Shown: positions 1-8,611 of the stretch, in pieces
How positions within the stretch are numbered: position 1 is the stretch's first letter
How the letters are laid out: each line of letters starts with the position of its first letter
Origin: an uncultured Alphaproteobacteria bacterium
Lineage (GTDB): Bacteria; Pseudomonadota; Alphaproteobacteria; Rs-D84
Direction of reading: 5' to 3'
NCBI GenBank assembly: GCA_905234185.1
Contig: CAJOGC010000008.1
Location: 1 to 38,359, forward strand
Length of the DNA: 38,359 nucleotides
Notes under the pieces: model-generated
Database searches by the model: none
What the model was told of the DNA's origin: nothing
What the model saw: the letters and a program-made list of their open reading frames with translations, nothing else
Made by a program: the position numbers and the translations under genes

Positions 1-250
1 TATATAAATCGGTAACGTCTCCTAACTTTACCCACATCCAGGACTCTGGTATTTTAAACGGTGGTTCTGCGGGATTTATACGACCGTTTTTCTTCGGCGC
101 TCTTATTTTCCCTTCTTTAATCAGTCTATTCTTTTCTGCTTGTATTTGTTCATATAAAACGCTTGCTGGTTCATCTGTTGGGTCTTGCGGCACCAATTTA
201 CCAGATATCGCCAGTTGTAATATAGAGTTTTTTAAATCTATCGCTTTCAT
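1..250 (-). CDS. hsdS: Type I restriction specificity subunit HsdS (5' part, runs off left edge)
   Basis: The first 83 codons are in the window, with the ATG directly after the hsdM stop and no spacer. The opening (MKAIDLKNSILQLAISGKLV, then PQDPTDEPASVLYEQI and, later, IPESWMWVKLGDV) is the typical N-terminus of HsdS subunits of the EcoEI/EcoAI class, leading into the first target recognition domain. HsdS chooses the two half-sites of the bipartite target and bridges HsdM and HsdR. No frame break is visible, but both target recognition domains lie outside the window, so neither the specificity nor the integrity of the gene can be judged. Last gene of the KAP-hsdR-hsdM-hsdS run. Confidence 0.9.
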   Translation of the reverse strand, partial: MKAIDLKNSILQLAISGKLVPQDPTDEPASVLYEQIQAEKNRLIKEGKIRAPKKNGRINPAEPPFKIPESWMWVKLGDVTDLY

Positions 251-1708
251 TTAATCTATTCCCAAAATTGTTTTAATTTTATTAAGAACCTCTGACATTT
301 CTTTTTCCAAAGCTTCTTTCTTTTGTTCAAATTGTTCAAAAAGTTCCTTTGGTTCCAGAATAACATTTTCAACTGTTGGGTAACCACAAAGATCCAAATT
401 GAAATTGCGTTCTTTTAATTCTTCAAATGTATATTTCTTTGCTTTGAAAAAGCCGTCCTCTTCTATTTCTTTACGATTATTCCACCATTCGCGCACTGAA
501 TCAAAATGTTCAGATTGCATAGGTTTAGTTTTATTAAATGCTTTCACGCCATCTGGCATATCAAGACGATAGAACCAAGTTTCTGTTGTTTGACCACTTT
601 TATCAAAGAATAACAAGTTTGTGTTAATACTTGTGTATGGGGCAAACACACTTTTGGGCAGTCTTATAACTGTATGCAAGTTGCATTTTGTTAACAATTC
701 TTCTTTTATTCTGGTCTTTGCACCACCTTCACCAAACAAAGCACCGTCTGGCAAAACCATCGCACAACGACCTGTATCTTTGAGTAATTTTATAATTAAC
801 ACTAAGAATAAATCAGCTGTTTCCTTTGTTCTAACGTGAGCAGGGAAATTGGCTTCTATTCCATCTTCTTCCTCACCACCAAATGGCGGATTGGTTAAAA
901 TTATATCTACTTTATCTTTTTCTGAATAATCATTCAATGGCCGCGCAAGACTACCATTGATAAAGTGTTTGATATTTGGCGCATCTATGCCATGTAAAAT
1001 CATATTTGTTGTACACAGAATATACGGCAACTGTTTCTTCTCCCAACCAATTATAGAATCTCTTAGCGTGACAAAATCATCACCAACTTTTAATTGCGGA
1101 TTAAGATAGTTTATAGCAGATGCCAAAAAACCACCGGTACCACAAGCGGGGTCTAATATTTTTTCGCCCAATTGTGGAGCAGTCATTTCCACCATAAAAT
1201 TCGTAACCGCGCGAGGTGTATAAAATTCACCGGAATGTTTATTGTTTTGCAAATCTTTTAACAATTGTTCATATATATCACCGAACAAGTGTTTATCTGC
1301 CCCTCTGTTAAAGTCAATTTCATCAATCTTGTTTATAACCTGGCGCAAAAGTTGCCCAGATTTCATATAATTGTGTGTATCATCAAAAACAGAGCGTACC
1401 ATCGCAGCATTGGGATCTGATATATCTAACGCTTTAAGTCCGGGAAACAGGTCTTTGTTAACGAAATCCAGTAATTCATCACCTGTGATACCCTCATCAT
1501 CCTCCGCCCAAGAAGACCATTTCAAAGCATCTGGAATTGGCGAAACATAATTTTCATTTATCAAAACATTCTGCTTTTCCCTATCAGAAAATATTTTAAG
1601 AAAAAGCATCCAGGTAAGCTGTCCAAGTCTCTGCGCATCCCCGTCAACTCCAGGATCTTTGCGCATAATTTTTTGTATTGATTTTACTATTTGACTTACG
1701 TTTGACAT
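251..1708 (-). CDS. hsdM: Type I restriction-modification DNA methyltransferase HsdM
   Basis: About 485 residues, the usual length for HsdM of the EcoAI/EcoEI class. An N-terminal helical HsdM_N domain (about 1-140) is followed by the N6-adenine methyltransferase domain. The SAM-binding motif DPACGTGGFL is near residues 186-195 and the catalytic NPPF is near 273-276. It methylates adenine in both half-sites chosen by HsdS and is required by HsdR. I chose the ATG one base after the hsdR TAG (protein MSNVSQIV). An in-frame ATG 15 bp upstream (1723) overlaps hsdR and is less likely. The hsdS ATG follows its stop directly, so the three hsd genes are translationally coupled. Intact. Confidence 0.95.
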   Translation of the reverse strand: MSNVSQIVKSIQKIMRKDPGVDGDAQRLGQLTWMLFLKIFSDREKQNVLINENYVSPIPDALKWSSWAEDDEGITGDELLDFVNKDLFPGLKALDISDPNAAMVRSVFDDTHNYMKSGQLLRQVINKIDEIDFNRGADKHLFGDIYEQLLKDLQNNKHSGEFYTPRAVTNFMVEMTAPQLGEKILDPACGTGGFLASAINYLNPQLKVGDDFVTLRDSIIGWEKKQLPYILCTTNMILHGIDAPNIKHFINGSLARPLNDYSEKDKVDIILTNPPFGGEEEDGIEANFPAHVRTKETADLFLVLIIKLLKDTGRCAMVLPDGALFGEGGAKTRIKEELLTKCNLHTVIRLPKSVFAPYTSINTNLLFFDKSGQTTETWFYRLDMPDGVKAFNKTKPMQSEHFDSVREWWNNRKEIEEDGFFKAKKYTFEELKERNFNLDLCGYPTVENVILEPKELFEQFEQKKEALEKEMSEVLNKIKTILGID

Positions 1709-1709
1709 C

Positions 1710-4061
1710 CTACTTACCCCCATATATCAGTTTTTCTAATTTTTCTATTGTATCAAGGTATTTTTCATTACCACCTATTTTGTTAAACATCTCAACAATA
1801 GTGCCATATTTATTTTCAAAGTCTAGTGTTCTTAAAATCTGTCTGTCTTCCAGCGCAGACACACCAACTTCTACATATTTTGCCAACATATCCGTATAAA
1901 AATCTTGTTCTATAGAAGACAATTCATTTAATAGCCCCTTACAACTTTCTACACGAGCCGCACGAGTCAAAGGTTGAACATCATATGTGTTTTTTAACAA
2001 TACATCAAAAATATCTATATCTGATGGATAAAAAGACCTCAGCTCTTTTATAACCAAACCATCAGCGACCAATTGATCCACAAAAAACGTCTTTTTGTGT
2101 GCCCTGTTCCAAGCATTCCTAAATGCAGCTTCTGTGGCGTAACGTTTCAAAATAAAGTTTCTGTAATAATCCGTTATATTTTCACAAACAAGCTTTCCGT
2201 TCTCATCTAACCATTCTACACGTTTGTCCACAATCGATACAGGAACATCATCTATAACATACTTATTTGGGCAAGGTTCATCCTCTATTATTTCTCCGCC
2301 TTCCCAATCTGCTGTAGAAATACTTTCTGGTTCCTCTTCAATAGTCCAAACATCAGGATCTTGATCTGGTTCTTCTACATCTGCGCCTGGCACAAGTTTG
2401 ATCTCCGTTGGAAAACCATCAAATTCAGGATCTGCAAATAATTTCGTAGCTTGCCGGAAATCCATTATAGTAAAATAGTATTTTTTATATTCTTCGTTTA
2501 ATCTGGTTCCTCGACCAATAATTTGTTTAAATTCTGTCATAGAATTTATTGTCCTATCAAGAACAATTAACTTACACAATTTTGCATCAACACCTGTTGT
2601 CATCAATCGAGAGGTTACCGCAACTACAGGATACTTTTCATCCAATGCTATAAAGTTATCCAGCTCTTGCTTGCCCTCCATGTCATCTCCTGTTATTTTC
2701 ATAACATATTTACTGTTTTCTTTCATAAAGTCCGGAGCAAGTCTGGCTATAGCATTCCTCATTCTTGTTGCATGATCTATATTTTCACAGAAGACGATCG
2801 TTTTTGCATAAGGATCATGTTCTCTTAAAAATTTCACCACACATTTAGCAACACATTCTGTACGACTGTTCAGTACAATGTTTTTATCATAATCCTTACT
2901 GGTATACTCTTTATCTGGTATTTCATTACCATACTTATCCAATTTTCCCAGTTCTGGTCGCCATCCCAAATCTTTGTCTAATATGACTCGCATCACTTTG
3001 TATGGTGCTAAAAAACCATCAGCAATACCCTCTTTTAATGAATAACTATAAATGGGTTTACCAAAATATTGACTCGTAGAAATATCTCTATCTTCTTTTG
3101 GTGTGGCGGTCATACCGATCTGAGTTGCAGAATCAAAATATTCTAAAATTTCATGCCAAGAAGAATTTTCTTTTGCCGAACCACGATGGCACTCATCTAC
3201 TATTATCAAATCAAAAAAGTCTTTAGAAAATTGTTTATATATATTCTTTTCTTCCTCAGTACCAGTAACAGCCTGATACAAAGAAAGGTATATTTCATAA
3301 GACTTATCAACGCTTCTGTTTTCTATTTTTGTCATAGCGGTACCAAATGGTGCAAAGTCCTGAACTTTCGTTTGGTCTATCAGAATATTTCTATCTGCCA
3401 AAAACAAAATACGTTTCTTTTGTTTCGATTTCCATAAACGCCATATTATCTGAAATGCCGTATAAGTTTTCCCTGTCCCGGTAGCCATAACCAGCAAAAT
3501 ACGTTTTTGGCCTTTAATGACAGCCTCAACCGTTTTATTGATAGCGTTTCTTTGGTAATATCTAGGTTCCTTACCTGAGCCATCAGTATAATAATCTGAC
3601 AAAATATTGGCTCCTTGATCTAACGAAAGACCTTTGGCTGCCTTGTATCTTTCCCATAATTCTTCTGGAGTTGGGAATTGGTCCATACTTAATTCACGTT
3701 CTTCCCCCGTTAAAAAATCATGTTCATAAAAACCTTGTCCGTTGGAACTATATACAAAAGGCACATTTAAACATTCAGCATAATTCATGCCTTGCTGCAA
3801 ACCATCGCTTACCCCACGATGAAACTTTTTTGCTTCAACAATTGCAATTGGAAAATTTGGTTTCAGAAAAAGCAAATAATCGGCTTTCTTTTTCTTACCC
3901 TTACGAATTTCTTTATCTTTTACCATAATTTTTCCGTTAGTAAAAGAATATTCCATACGTATTTGAGCTCTGGGATCCCATCCTCTATCAGTAATAGCAG
4001 GCGTTATTTCCAGGCGTTTTGTATCTTCTTCCGATAAAACATTATTGATTTGAGCTTGCAT
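1710..4061 (-). CDS. hsdR: Type I restriction endonuclease/translocase subunit HsdR (EcoEI-like)
   Basis: About 783 residues. The N-terminal PD-(D/E)xK nuclease shows Asp near residue 61 (ADYLLF) and Glu-Ala-Lys near 76-78 (IVEAKK), followed by NYAECLNVPFVYSSNGQG, a hallmark of EcoEI-type HsdR. The SF2 motor follows: Walker A MATGTGKT near 192-199, DECH near 289-292, GMTATP shortly after, and QIIGRGTRL in the second RecA lobe. The C-terminal domain contacts HsdM. Role: ATP-driven translocation and cleavage of unmodified DNA. An ATG at 4100 would add 13 residues. I prefer 4061 because AAGGGG sits 7 bp upstream and relatives start close to this point. The stop is one base before hsdM; KAP lies 73 bp upstream. 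Confidence 0.95.
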   Translation of the reverse strand: MQAQINNVLSEEDTKRLEITPAITDRGWDPRAQIRMEYSFTNGKIMVKDKEIRKGKKKKADYLLFLKPNFPIAIVEAKKFHRGVSDGLQQGMNYAECLNVPFVYSSNGQGFYEHDFLTGEERELSMDQFPTPEELWERYKAAKGLSLDQGANILSDYYTDGSGKEPRYYQRNAINKTVEAVIKGQKRILLVMATGTGKTYTAFQIIWRLWKSKQKKRILFLADRNILIDQTKVQDFAPFGTAMTKIENRSVDKSYEIYLSLYQAVTGTEEEKNIYKQFSKDFFDLIIVDECHRGSAKENSSWHEILEYFDSATQIGMTATPKEDRDISTSQYFGKPIYSYSLKEGIADGFLAPYKVMRVILDKDLGWRPELGKLDKYGNEIPDKEYTSKDYDKNIVLNSRTECVAKCVVKFLREHDPYAKTIVFCENIDHATRMRNAIARLAPDFMKENSKYVMKITGDDMEGKQELDNFIALDEKYPVVAVTSRLMTTGVDAKLCKLIVLDRTINSMTEFKQIIGRGTRLNEEYKKYYFTIMDFRQATKLFADPEFDGFPTEIKLVPGADVEEPDQDPDVWTIEEEPESISTADWEGGEIIEDEPCPNKYVIDDVPVSIVDKRVEWLDENGKLVCENITDYYRNFILKRYATEAAFRNAWNRAHKKTFFVDQLVADGLVIKELRSFYPSDIDIFDVLLKNTYDVQPLTRAARVESCKGLLNELSSIEQDFYTDMLAKYVEVGVSALEDRQILRTLDFENKYGTIVEMFNKIGGNEKYLDTIEKLEKLIYGGK

Positions 4062-4134
4062 TGTAACCCCTTGAATATAGTCTCTCAGTATTATAGACAT
4101 AAAAACCTATAAAATCAAGAAGCACCAAAATCGA

Positions 4135-5628
4135 CTATTTTTTTAATAATTGTGGATTTTGGACTAAATTCGCATAATTTTTGGCACGTCCTATATCATT
4201 ATCGTCAGATCCATGTTCTTTTTGTAATTTTCCCGCATCTTGTTTTTGCTTTTCAAGATCCGATAACACCTGAAGCAATTGCGGTTTTATTTGATCGTAA
4301 TAAAAGCTATTATTTAGAAAATCTTTTTCCGCAAATCTTGATATGGCATTATAGCATTTAATGTTTATTTCGTATAACTCTGCATATGTGTTTGGTAACT
4401 GTCCTGCCATTGTTACCAGCGGATCAAATTCTACAGGCATTCTGAAACTATTTTTCAACCGATTCAATATCGGATATGCCGGTTGTTTCCTAAATATTAT
4501 ATTTCTTGGATTTTGTTGGTTATCTGCATATATATTGTTCTCTCCATACTGGATATCTGTTCTCTCCCCCCAATTTCTACCCTTTTGCCTATGCAGGCGG
4601 TTGCACAAAGTGTAAGCAAGCAATCTACATCTGATTGGTTCGTTGTAATTATTGCAGAAAAATTTGGCTTTTTTGATAATTTCTACGGTTTCTCGGTATG
4701 AAAAATTGCATTTTTTCGCATATTCTGCAATCCATTTCTGTAACTCGATTATGCTGTTAAAAACATTTCCTTCATAAACCAGGTTTTTTGCAAACTCTTT
4801 CGGCGTTATGTTATCTGAACAGATTTTTTCATAATTCAAATTTGGAATATCTATGATTTCATTGAAAAACTTTTGCAAATAATCTTCTTTATTGCCAAGT
4901 TTTTGACGTGCTTCGCTGGAAATTTGATAGAATGCGTCCACACAAATTCGCAATCTGTTTTGGTTTATCGGCATAACGACAATCAGACCTTCTATATCGA
5001 AGAAATGCTTTACCGCTTCTAATGTTTTAATTGCAAAATCTGGTCTGCATCTGTCCAGATCATCAACGATAAATATCAATTTGTCGTGCGGCAATAATTT
5101 TATATATTCTGCCAGTTGTGATTTTGCTTTTTGTAAAACATCGACTGGTAATTCTAGTTTTTTCAAATTACTGATGAAGTCTCCCACGTTTGTTGTTATA
5201 CCAGCTGATAGCTCACCCACTTGAGCACTTACGTTGATGTCTGTAGACTTGGCCCACGCCCCCAACAGGTTTTGTATAAGCTGGAACGTTTTTGGTTTTA
5301 TAACTTTTTGTTCTTGTTTTACCAACAAGGCTATTTGCTCAACAAAAATACTCAACGGATCATTTTTATAATCGTTTTCCCAGGCACTAAAATACAACGT
5401 TCTTATTTTTTTGTGCATCTGCACTGCGAAGCGTGTTGAAAAATGCGTTTTACCTGTTCCGTATCCGCCATCTAAACCGATCACATATGGGGTATCAACA
5501 CCTTGCAAAAAGTTTTGTAAATCATTTGCAAAATCGACAATCTCTGGAGCAGTATCGTTCCATAAGCTTTTGCTCTTTTTCTGCAAATCTTTTGATGATA
5601 ATTTAAAAATATTCGCGACATCTTTCAT
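4135..5628 (-). CDS. KAP-family P-loop NTPase
   Basis: 497 residues. Walker A GGYGTGKT lies near residues 54-61, preceded by the strand YVIGLDG. Walker B LIFIVDDLDRCRP near 184-196 is followed by FAIKTLEAVKHFFD, the sensor region typical of KAP P-loop NTPases (family named after Kidins220/ARMS and PifA). TLYFSAWEND near 77-86 also fits. No obvious transmembrane segments interrupt the NTPase domain, unlike many family members. PifA excludes phage T7, and KAP proteins recur in defence islands, so a defence role here is inferred from family and neighbourhood only. First gene of a co-directional run into hsdR. Start supported by GGAG 8 bp upstream. Confidence 0.85.
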   Translation of the reverse strand: MKDVANIFKLSSKDLQKKSKSLWNDTAPEIVDFANDLQNFLQGVDTPYVIGLDGGYGTGKTHFSTRFAVQMHKKIRTLYFSAWENDYKNDPLSIFVEQIALLVKQEQKVIKPKTFQLIQNLLGAWAKSTDINVSAQVGELSAGITTNVGDFISNLKKLELPVDVLQKAKSQLAEYIKLLPHDKLIFIVDDLDRCRPDFAIKTLEAVKHFFDIEGLIVVMPINQNRLRICVDAFYQISSEARQKLGNKEDYLQKFFNEIIDIPNLNYEKICSDNITPKEFAKNLVYEGNVFNSIIELQKWIAEYAKKCNFSYRETVEIIKKAKFFCNNYNEPIRCRLLAYTLCNRLHRQKGRNWGERTDIQYGENNIYADNQQNPRNIIFRKQPAYPILNRLKNSFRMPVEFDPLVTMAGQLPNTYAELYEINIKCYNAISRFAEKDFLNNSFYYDQIKPQLLQVLSDLEKQKQDAGKLQKEHGSDDNDIGRAKNYANLVQNPQLLKK

Positions 5629-5670
5629 GGCTTTTTCTCCAAAAATTTTATCTTTCTACACATACCATGC

Positions 5671-5685
5671 ATGAAAAAATTTCAT
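5671..5685. promoter_or_regulatory. Short inverted repeat upstream of the KAP-hsd run
   Basis: ATGAAA-aaa-TTTCAT, 6-bp arms with a 3-bp spacer, about 43 bp upstream of the KAP start codon and inside the likely promoter region (a weak TTTACA-like hexamer lies just upstream on the minus strand). It could be an operator. The arms are AT-rich, so chance is a real alternative. Confidence 0.3.
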
Positions 5686-5718
5686 TTGTAAAGGCCTTAT
5701 TTTCTGCAGATTTTAGAG

Positions 5719-5735
5719 TTGATACATTATGATAC
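5719..5735 (+). repeat. 17-bp repeat, inverted partner at 9041-9057
   Basis: TTGATACATTATGATAC here is repeated exactly on the minus strand at 9041-9057. The pair brackets the repeat cassettes, the winged-helix gene, the integrase and the excisionase. GATACA recurs at 5740 in the same patch, and looser versions (gatacgccacaatac, cgatacaccagcgc) follow cassettes C and D. It may be a binding site shared by the two outer promoter regions, or recombinase arm sites. Confidence 0.45.
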
Positions 5736-5800
5736 ACCACGATACATTTGGATAAAAAAATAAGAAATTTTTGGATATAGATTTATCTGAAAACAGATTA

Positions 5801-6129
5801 ACACATTACAATTTATACCAACATATGCACGTAATTTTTCAACAAATTTTCAACTGTGAACCGGTATATACTACTTTCTTTTTCTTTACAATTATCAATT
5901 TTTTTATCTTTATCATTATCTTTTTCTATACTACTTTTCTTTATCTTTACCGCTAATATCAGGTCTAATTTCAGGCTAATTTAAGGTGTGGGTGCGGCAT
6001 AAGTGCGGCACTGCCGCGGCACAAAGCCGCACTAAAACCCCAGATTTCTGCACACTTGACACCTGCAGTGCGGCATGCGGCTTAAAATTTTATCCTGTGT
6101 GTAGCGAGGCGCTGCGCTCGCCGTTACCC
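5801..6129 (+). repeat. Repeat cassette A
   Basis: Part order: a leader (acacattaca...tataccaacatatgcacgt...tttttcaacaaattttcaac); a pyrimidine tract of CTTT words (about 5870-5950); three 11-12 bp repeats of the form CTAATWTCAGG (5953-5986); a GC-rich block with GTGCGGC copies on the left and GCCGCAC / GTGCGGCatGCGGC on the right (to 6081); and a 3' hairpin around AGCGAGGCGCTGCGCTCGCC ending in CGTTACCC. The same order recurs in cassette C and in part in B and D, with different sequence in the repeat and GC-rich blocks. No protein-coding gene is supported here. Function unknown. Confidence 0.65.
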
Positions 6130-6177
6130 TTGATTACAAATCCTGTCACAGCACCTTTTTCTTTTTGATGCATACCA

Positions 6178-6274
6178 CGCGCACCCAGGTCCGCACTTAA
6201 CCATTTGTTTTTACTGAACAAACACCATAAAGTGCGGACTGCGGACACCTTTTTTGTTCTGTGTGTAACGAGCC
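6178..6274 (+). repeat. Repeat cassette B (stem block only)
   Basis: AGGTCCGCACTT (6187-6198) faces AAGTGCGGACT (6230-6240), followed by a second half-copy GCGGACACC. The loop contains the shared ttaac...ttTGTTTTTac...aaacacc...aaag scaffold, then ttttttgttctgtgtgtaacgag. The leader, pyrimidine tract and complete 3' hairpin are missing, so it looks truncated or partial. Confidence 0.6.
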
Positions 6275-6353
6275 ATATTGCTAACTATAATCCTTACATA
6301 GCAAAACACATTGATACTTTGTGACACATCTGGTGTGCACAAAATAGTTATCA

Positions 6354-6705
6354 ACACATTGCAAAGCATTACAAACTATACCAACAGATGTACGTGAGTT
6401 TTCAACAGGTTTTCAACAATTTTAACGCGCATTACTTCTTTCTATTTCTTTACAATTATCTTTTTCTTTATATTTATCTTTTTCTTTACTACTTACTTCT
6501 TTCTTTTTCTTTACTCACGATATCGTATACGAAATCGTACACGATATCATATCTGATTTCAGATATGATTTCAGAACTGAAATCATGGGTGCGCACCCAG
6601 GTGCGCACTTAACACTTTGTTTTTACGCAATAAATACCCAAAGTGCGCACCTGCGCACCTATTTTTTGTTCTGACGCTAGCGAAGTGCCTCGCTCGCCGT
6701 TACCC
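6354..6705 (+). repeat. Repeat cassette C (most complete copy)
   Basis: The leader (acacattgcaaagcattac...tataccaacagatgtacgtg, with two TTTTCAACA words) is followed by a CTTT-rich tract (about 6432-6512), then 12-bp tandem units (6516-6587), then GTGCGCACCCAG and GTGCGCACTTAA, also 12 bp each. AGGTGCGCACTT (6599-6610) pairs perfectly over 12 bp with AAGTGCGCACCT (6641-6652). The 3' hairpin is AGCGA-agtgcc-TCGCT followed by CGCCGTTACCC. The TTTTCAACA and TTATCAACA (6347) words resemble weak DnaA boxes. No coding gene supported. Confidence 0.65.
6516..6612 (+). repeat. Eight phased 12-bp units
   Basis: Consecutive 12-mers: cacgatatcgta, tacgaaatcgta, cacgatatcata, tctgatttcaga, tatgatttcaga, actgaaatcatg (6516-6587). 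After a single g at 6588 follow gtgcgcacccag and gtgcgcacttaa (6589-6612). Several units are palindromic. Phasing near one helical turn suggests iterons or cooperative protein sites. Confidence 0.6.
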
Positions 6706-6849
6706 TCAGTAGAAAAATGTCCAGACAGTACCTTTTTGATTTTTTATGATACGCCACAATACAGGACAGTTAGACGGCTTTCTAAAAGACTAGATTTTTC
6801 GGAAAAATGGGTTAGAATCAAAAACGAACCCTATGAAAGGTGAATTTTT

Positions 6850-7143
6850 ATGTATGACGACTTTGCAAACCAACGTCACTATATCGCTAGTAGCGATAAA
6901 AAAGTTAGCGATATACCTAGCGATATAACTATCGATATGTTGAGCGATACCGAACATAAGTTCCTTAAAACCATCGCAGTGATCATTATTACCAAGGGCG
7001 AAGTCACCGCCGCTGATGCAATAAAAGCCACCGGCAAATCACCACAACGTGTCCGACAATTGTTTTCTGTTTTAGTAGATAAAGGTTTTTTGGTTGCCAC
7101 CGGTCGGAACAAAGGTCGCAAGTATACCTTCAAATCACATTAG
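6850..7143 (+). CDS. Small winged-helix DNA-binding protein
   Basis: 97 residues. From about residue 32 (LSDTEHKFLKTIAVIIITKG) the protein reads as a winged helix: helices, a recognition segment (AADAIKATGKSPQRVRQLFS) and a wing (VDKGFLVATGRNKGRKYTF). The pattern resembles stand-alone or C-terminal wHTH domains of MarR-like and AlbA-linked proteins; I cannot name a family. Residues 13-31 are low complexity with repeated Ser-Asp, because the DNA there is a run of AGCGAT words mostly 12 bp apart. This matches the phased repeats of the non-coding cassettes nearby. AAAGGTG precedes the ATG by about 8 bp. It sits immediately before the cassette D stems and faces the integrase gene. It may bind the neighbouring repeats. 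Confidence 0.7.
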   Translation: MYDDFANQRHYIASSDKKVSDIPSDITIDMLSDTEHKFLKTIAVIIITKGEVTAADAIKATGKSPQRVRQLFSVLVDKGFLVATGRNKGRKYTFKSH

Positions 7144-7277
7144 GTGTTCGCACTAGGTGTTCGCATGTGTTCGCACCCCTGTTTTACCAGATTTCTGCGG
7201 TTTACACCACCAAAGTGCGAACTGCGAACACATTTTGGCGATGTGTGTGTAACAAGGTGTTGCGCTCGCCGTTACCC
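7141..7277 (+). repeat. Repeat cassette D
   Basis: Three GTGTTCGCA copies (from 7144, 7157 and 7167) overlap the stop of the winged-helix gene. They face AAGTGCGAAC-t-GCGAACAC (7213-7230) across a loop containing ccagatttctgcggtttacaccaccaaa; ccagatttctgc is shared with cassette A. Then gtgtgtaacaagg and the conserved TGCGCTCGCCGTTACCCC end. A short GC-rich hairpin (acgcccctgtaatggggcg) follows before the integrase stop codon. Confidence 0.6.
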
Positions 7278-7336
7278 CCATAAAAACGCCCCTGTAATGG
7301 GGCGAAGTTGATTCATCACGATACACCAGCGCACAA

Positions 7337-8545
7337 CTAGCCACATATTGCGTTTGCAACGTTATTTATCGCGCGATAGGTACTGCTGTCCATGATATGA
7401 GTGTAACCTTCGGTAGTGGTTATGCGACTGTGACCTGCTGCTTCTTTCATGGCCGCCATATTTTCGCCTATATTCGCCCCCATGCTGATGAACGAGTGTC
7501 GCAGGTCGTGTATTCGCATGTGTGGTAACTTTGCGTATTCCAGTGCCCATTCAAACGGTTTACGGATGTTATTTATCGGACGGCGGATGTTGCCTACACC
7601 CGGAAAGACATATTTACTGCCCAACGCAGTCGCTTCATCCAGCGCAGCCTGTAAATATGGTATAACCGCATCACATAACTTAACATCCCTGGCCCCGGTC
7701 TTACTGTCTTTCAAATGTATTACTTTGTGCATCAGTGCCAATTCGTCTACTTCCAGTCCTGTTATTTCTGATGCACGACATCCGGTTAGCATTAAAACCC
7801 GCAAAGCATTGAATAATCGCGGATGCATTCTGGACACTTTTGGACCAACCTCCAGCGCATGCGATAACGCACGATAGCCATTTTGGTCCAGGATTTGTGG
7901 TTTATAAGTTTTATTCGCCCCTTTGCGGACATATTTACATGGGTTGGTGTTGCGATCCACGTATTTATACATTTCGCACCAGTCCCAGAAATTTGAGAAT
8001 AACGACAGTGCTTTATTTGCGGTTGAAAACGATGTCTTTTTTACCCATTTGGCATAGGCGTCCATTACATGCTTTTCTTCTATCTGACGCATGTATAATT
8101 TATCAAACATTGGCCCAAGATACAATCGGTATTCACCCCAGTTAGAATCTTGTGTTCGTGGCTTCTTGTAAACCTTGGCATATTTATCCATGTATTGTGG
8201 AAATAAATCTTGGAACTTTTCACCAAGTGCCTCTTTTTCTTTCATTTGTTGTTCTATCTTTTCGCGACGTGGGTCTTGCCCCTGGGCAATTTGATGCCGC
8301 ATATTCCACGCCATTTCGCGAATGTCTTTGATTGAATAATCGTTATATCGCCCGATATAAAGGTTACATTTCTTTTTATCGATTTTACACCCCAGGAAAA
8401 ACCTGATAGTACGCGTTGCCGCCGAATATCGCAGGAACAGTCCGGGTATTGTCCCGTCACTTACCTGTAAATTCACATCCGAATGCAACAGATGTATCCA
8501 TGTATCCCGAAATGGTTTAGTATAACATTTCCATTGTTCTGCCAT
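7337..8545 (-). CDS. int: Tyrosine recombinase / phage-type integrase
   Basis: 402 residues. An N-terminal arm-binding region and a SAM-like core-binding domain (about 110-205) precede the catalytic domain. The catalytic set is visible: Arg257 in TGCRASEI, Lys near 282 (KDSKTGA), His346-x-x-Arg349 in HDLRHSF, His372 in GHSRITTTEGYTH and nucleophile Tyr381. It catalyses site-specific integration and excision, probably into the 3' part of tRNA-Asn, given the fragment at 11057. AAAGGAG lies 8 bp before the ATG. The AlpA/Xis-like gene is 66 bp upstream, as in P4-like islands. The stop codon lies just beyond cassette D. Intact. Confidence 0.95.
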   Translation of the reverse strand: MAEQWKCYTKPFRDTWIHLLHSDVNLQVSDGTIPGLFLRYSAATRTIRFFLGCKIDKKKCNLYIGRYNDYSIKDIREMAWNMRHQIAQGQDPRREKIEQQMKEKEALGEKFQDLFPQYMDKYAKVYKKPRTQDSNWGEYRLYLGPMFDKLYMRQIEEKHVMDAYAKWVKKTSFSTANKALSLFSNFWDWCEMYKYVDRNTNPCKYVRKGANKTYKPQILDQNGYRALSHALEVGPKVSRMHPRLFNALRVLMLTGCRASEITGLEVDELALMHKVIHLKDSKTGARDVKLCDAVIPYLQAALDEATALGSKYVFPGVGNIRRPINNIRKPFEWALEYAKLPHMRIHDLRHSFISMGANIGENMAAMKEAAGHSRITTTEGYTHIMDSSTYRAINNVANAICG

Positions 8546-8611
8546 ATGTGTACTCCTTTGTTACAGCTACACAACAATGCACGATAACTACGGAATATCC
8601 AGTAGAAACAA

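Noticed and set aside
6116..6129. Integron attC-like site at the cassette ends (CCGTTACCC)
   Set aside because: GTTACCC does not fit the GTTRRRY core, no R-prime partner, and the recombinase in the element is a tRNA-type integrase rather than IntI.
5771..6843. Short open frames within the cassettes (about 60-75 codons)
   Set aside because: They follow CTTT tracts and repeated hairpins, have no ribosome-binding sites, and their mutual similarity comes from the repeated DNA.
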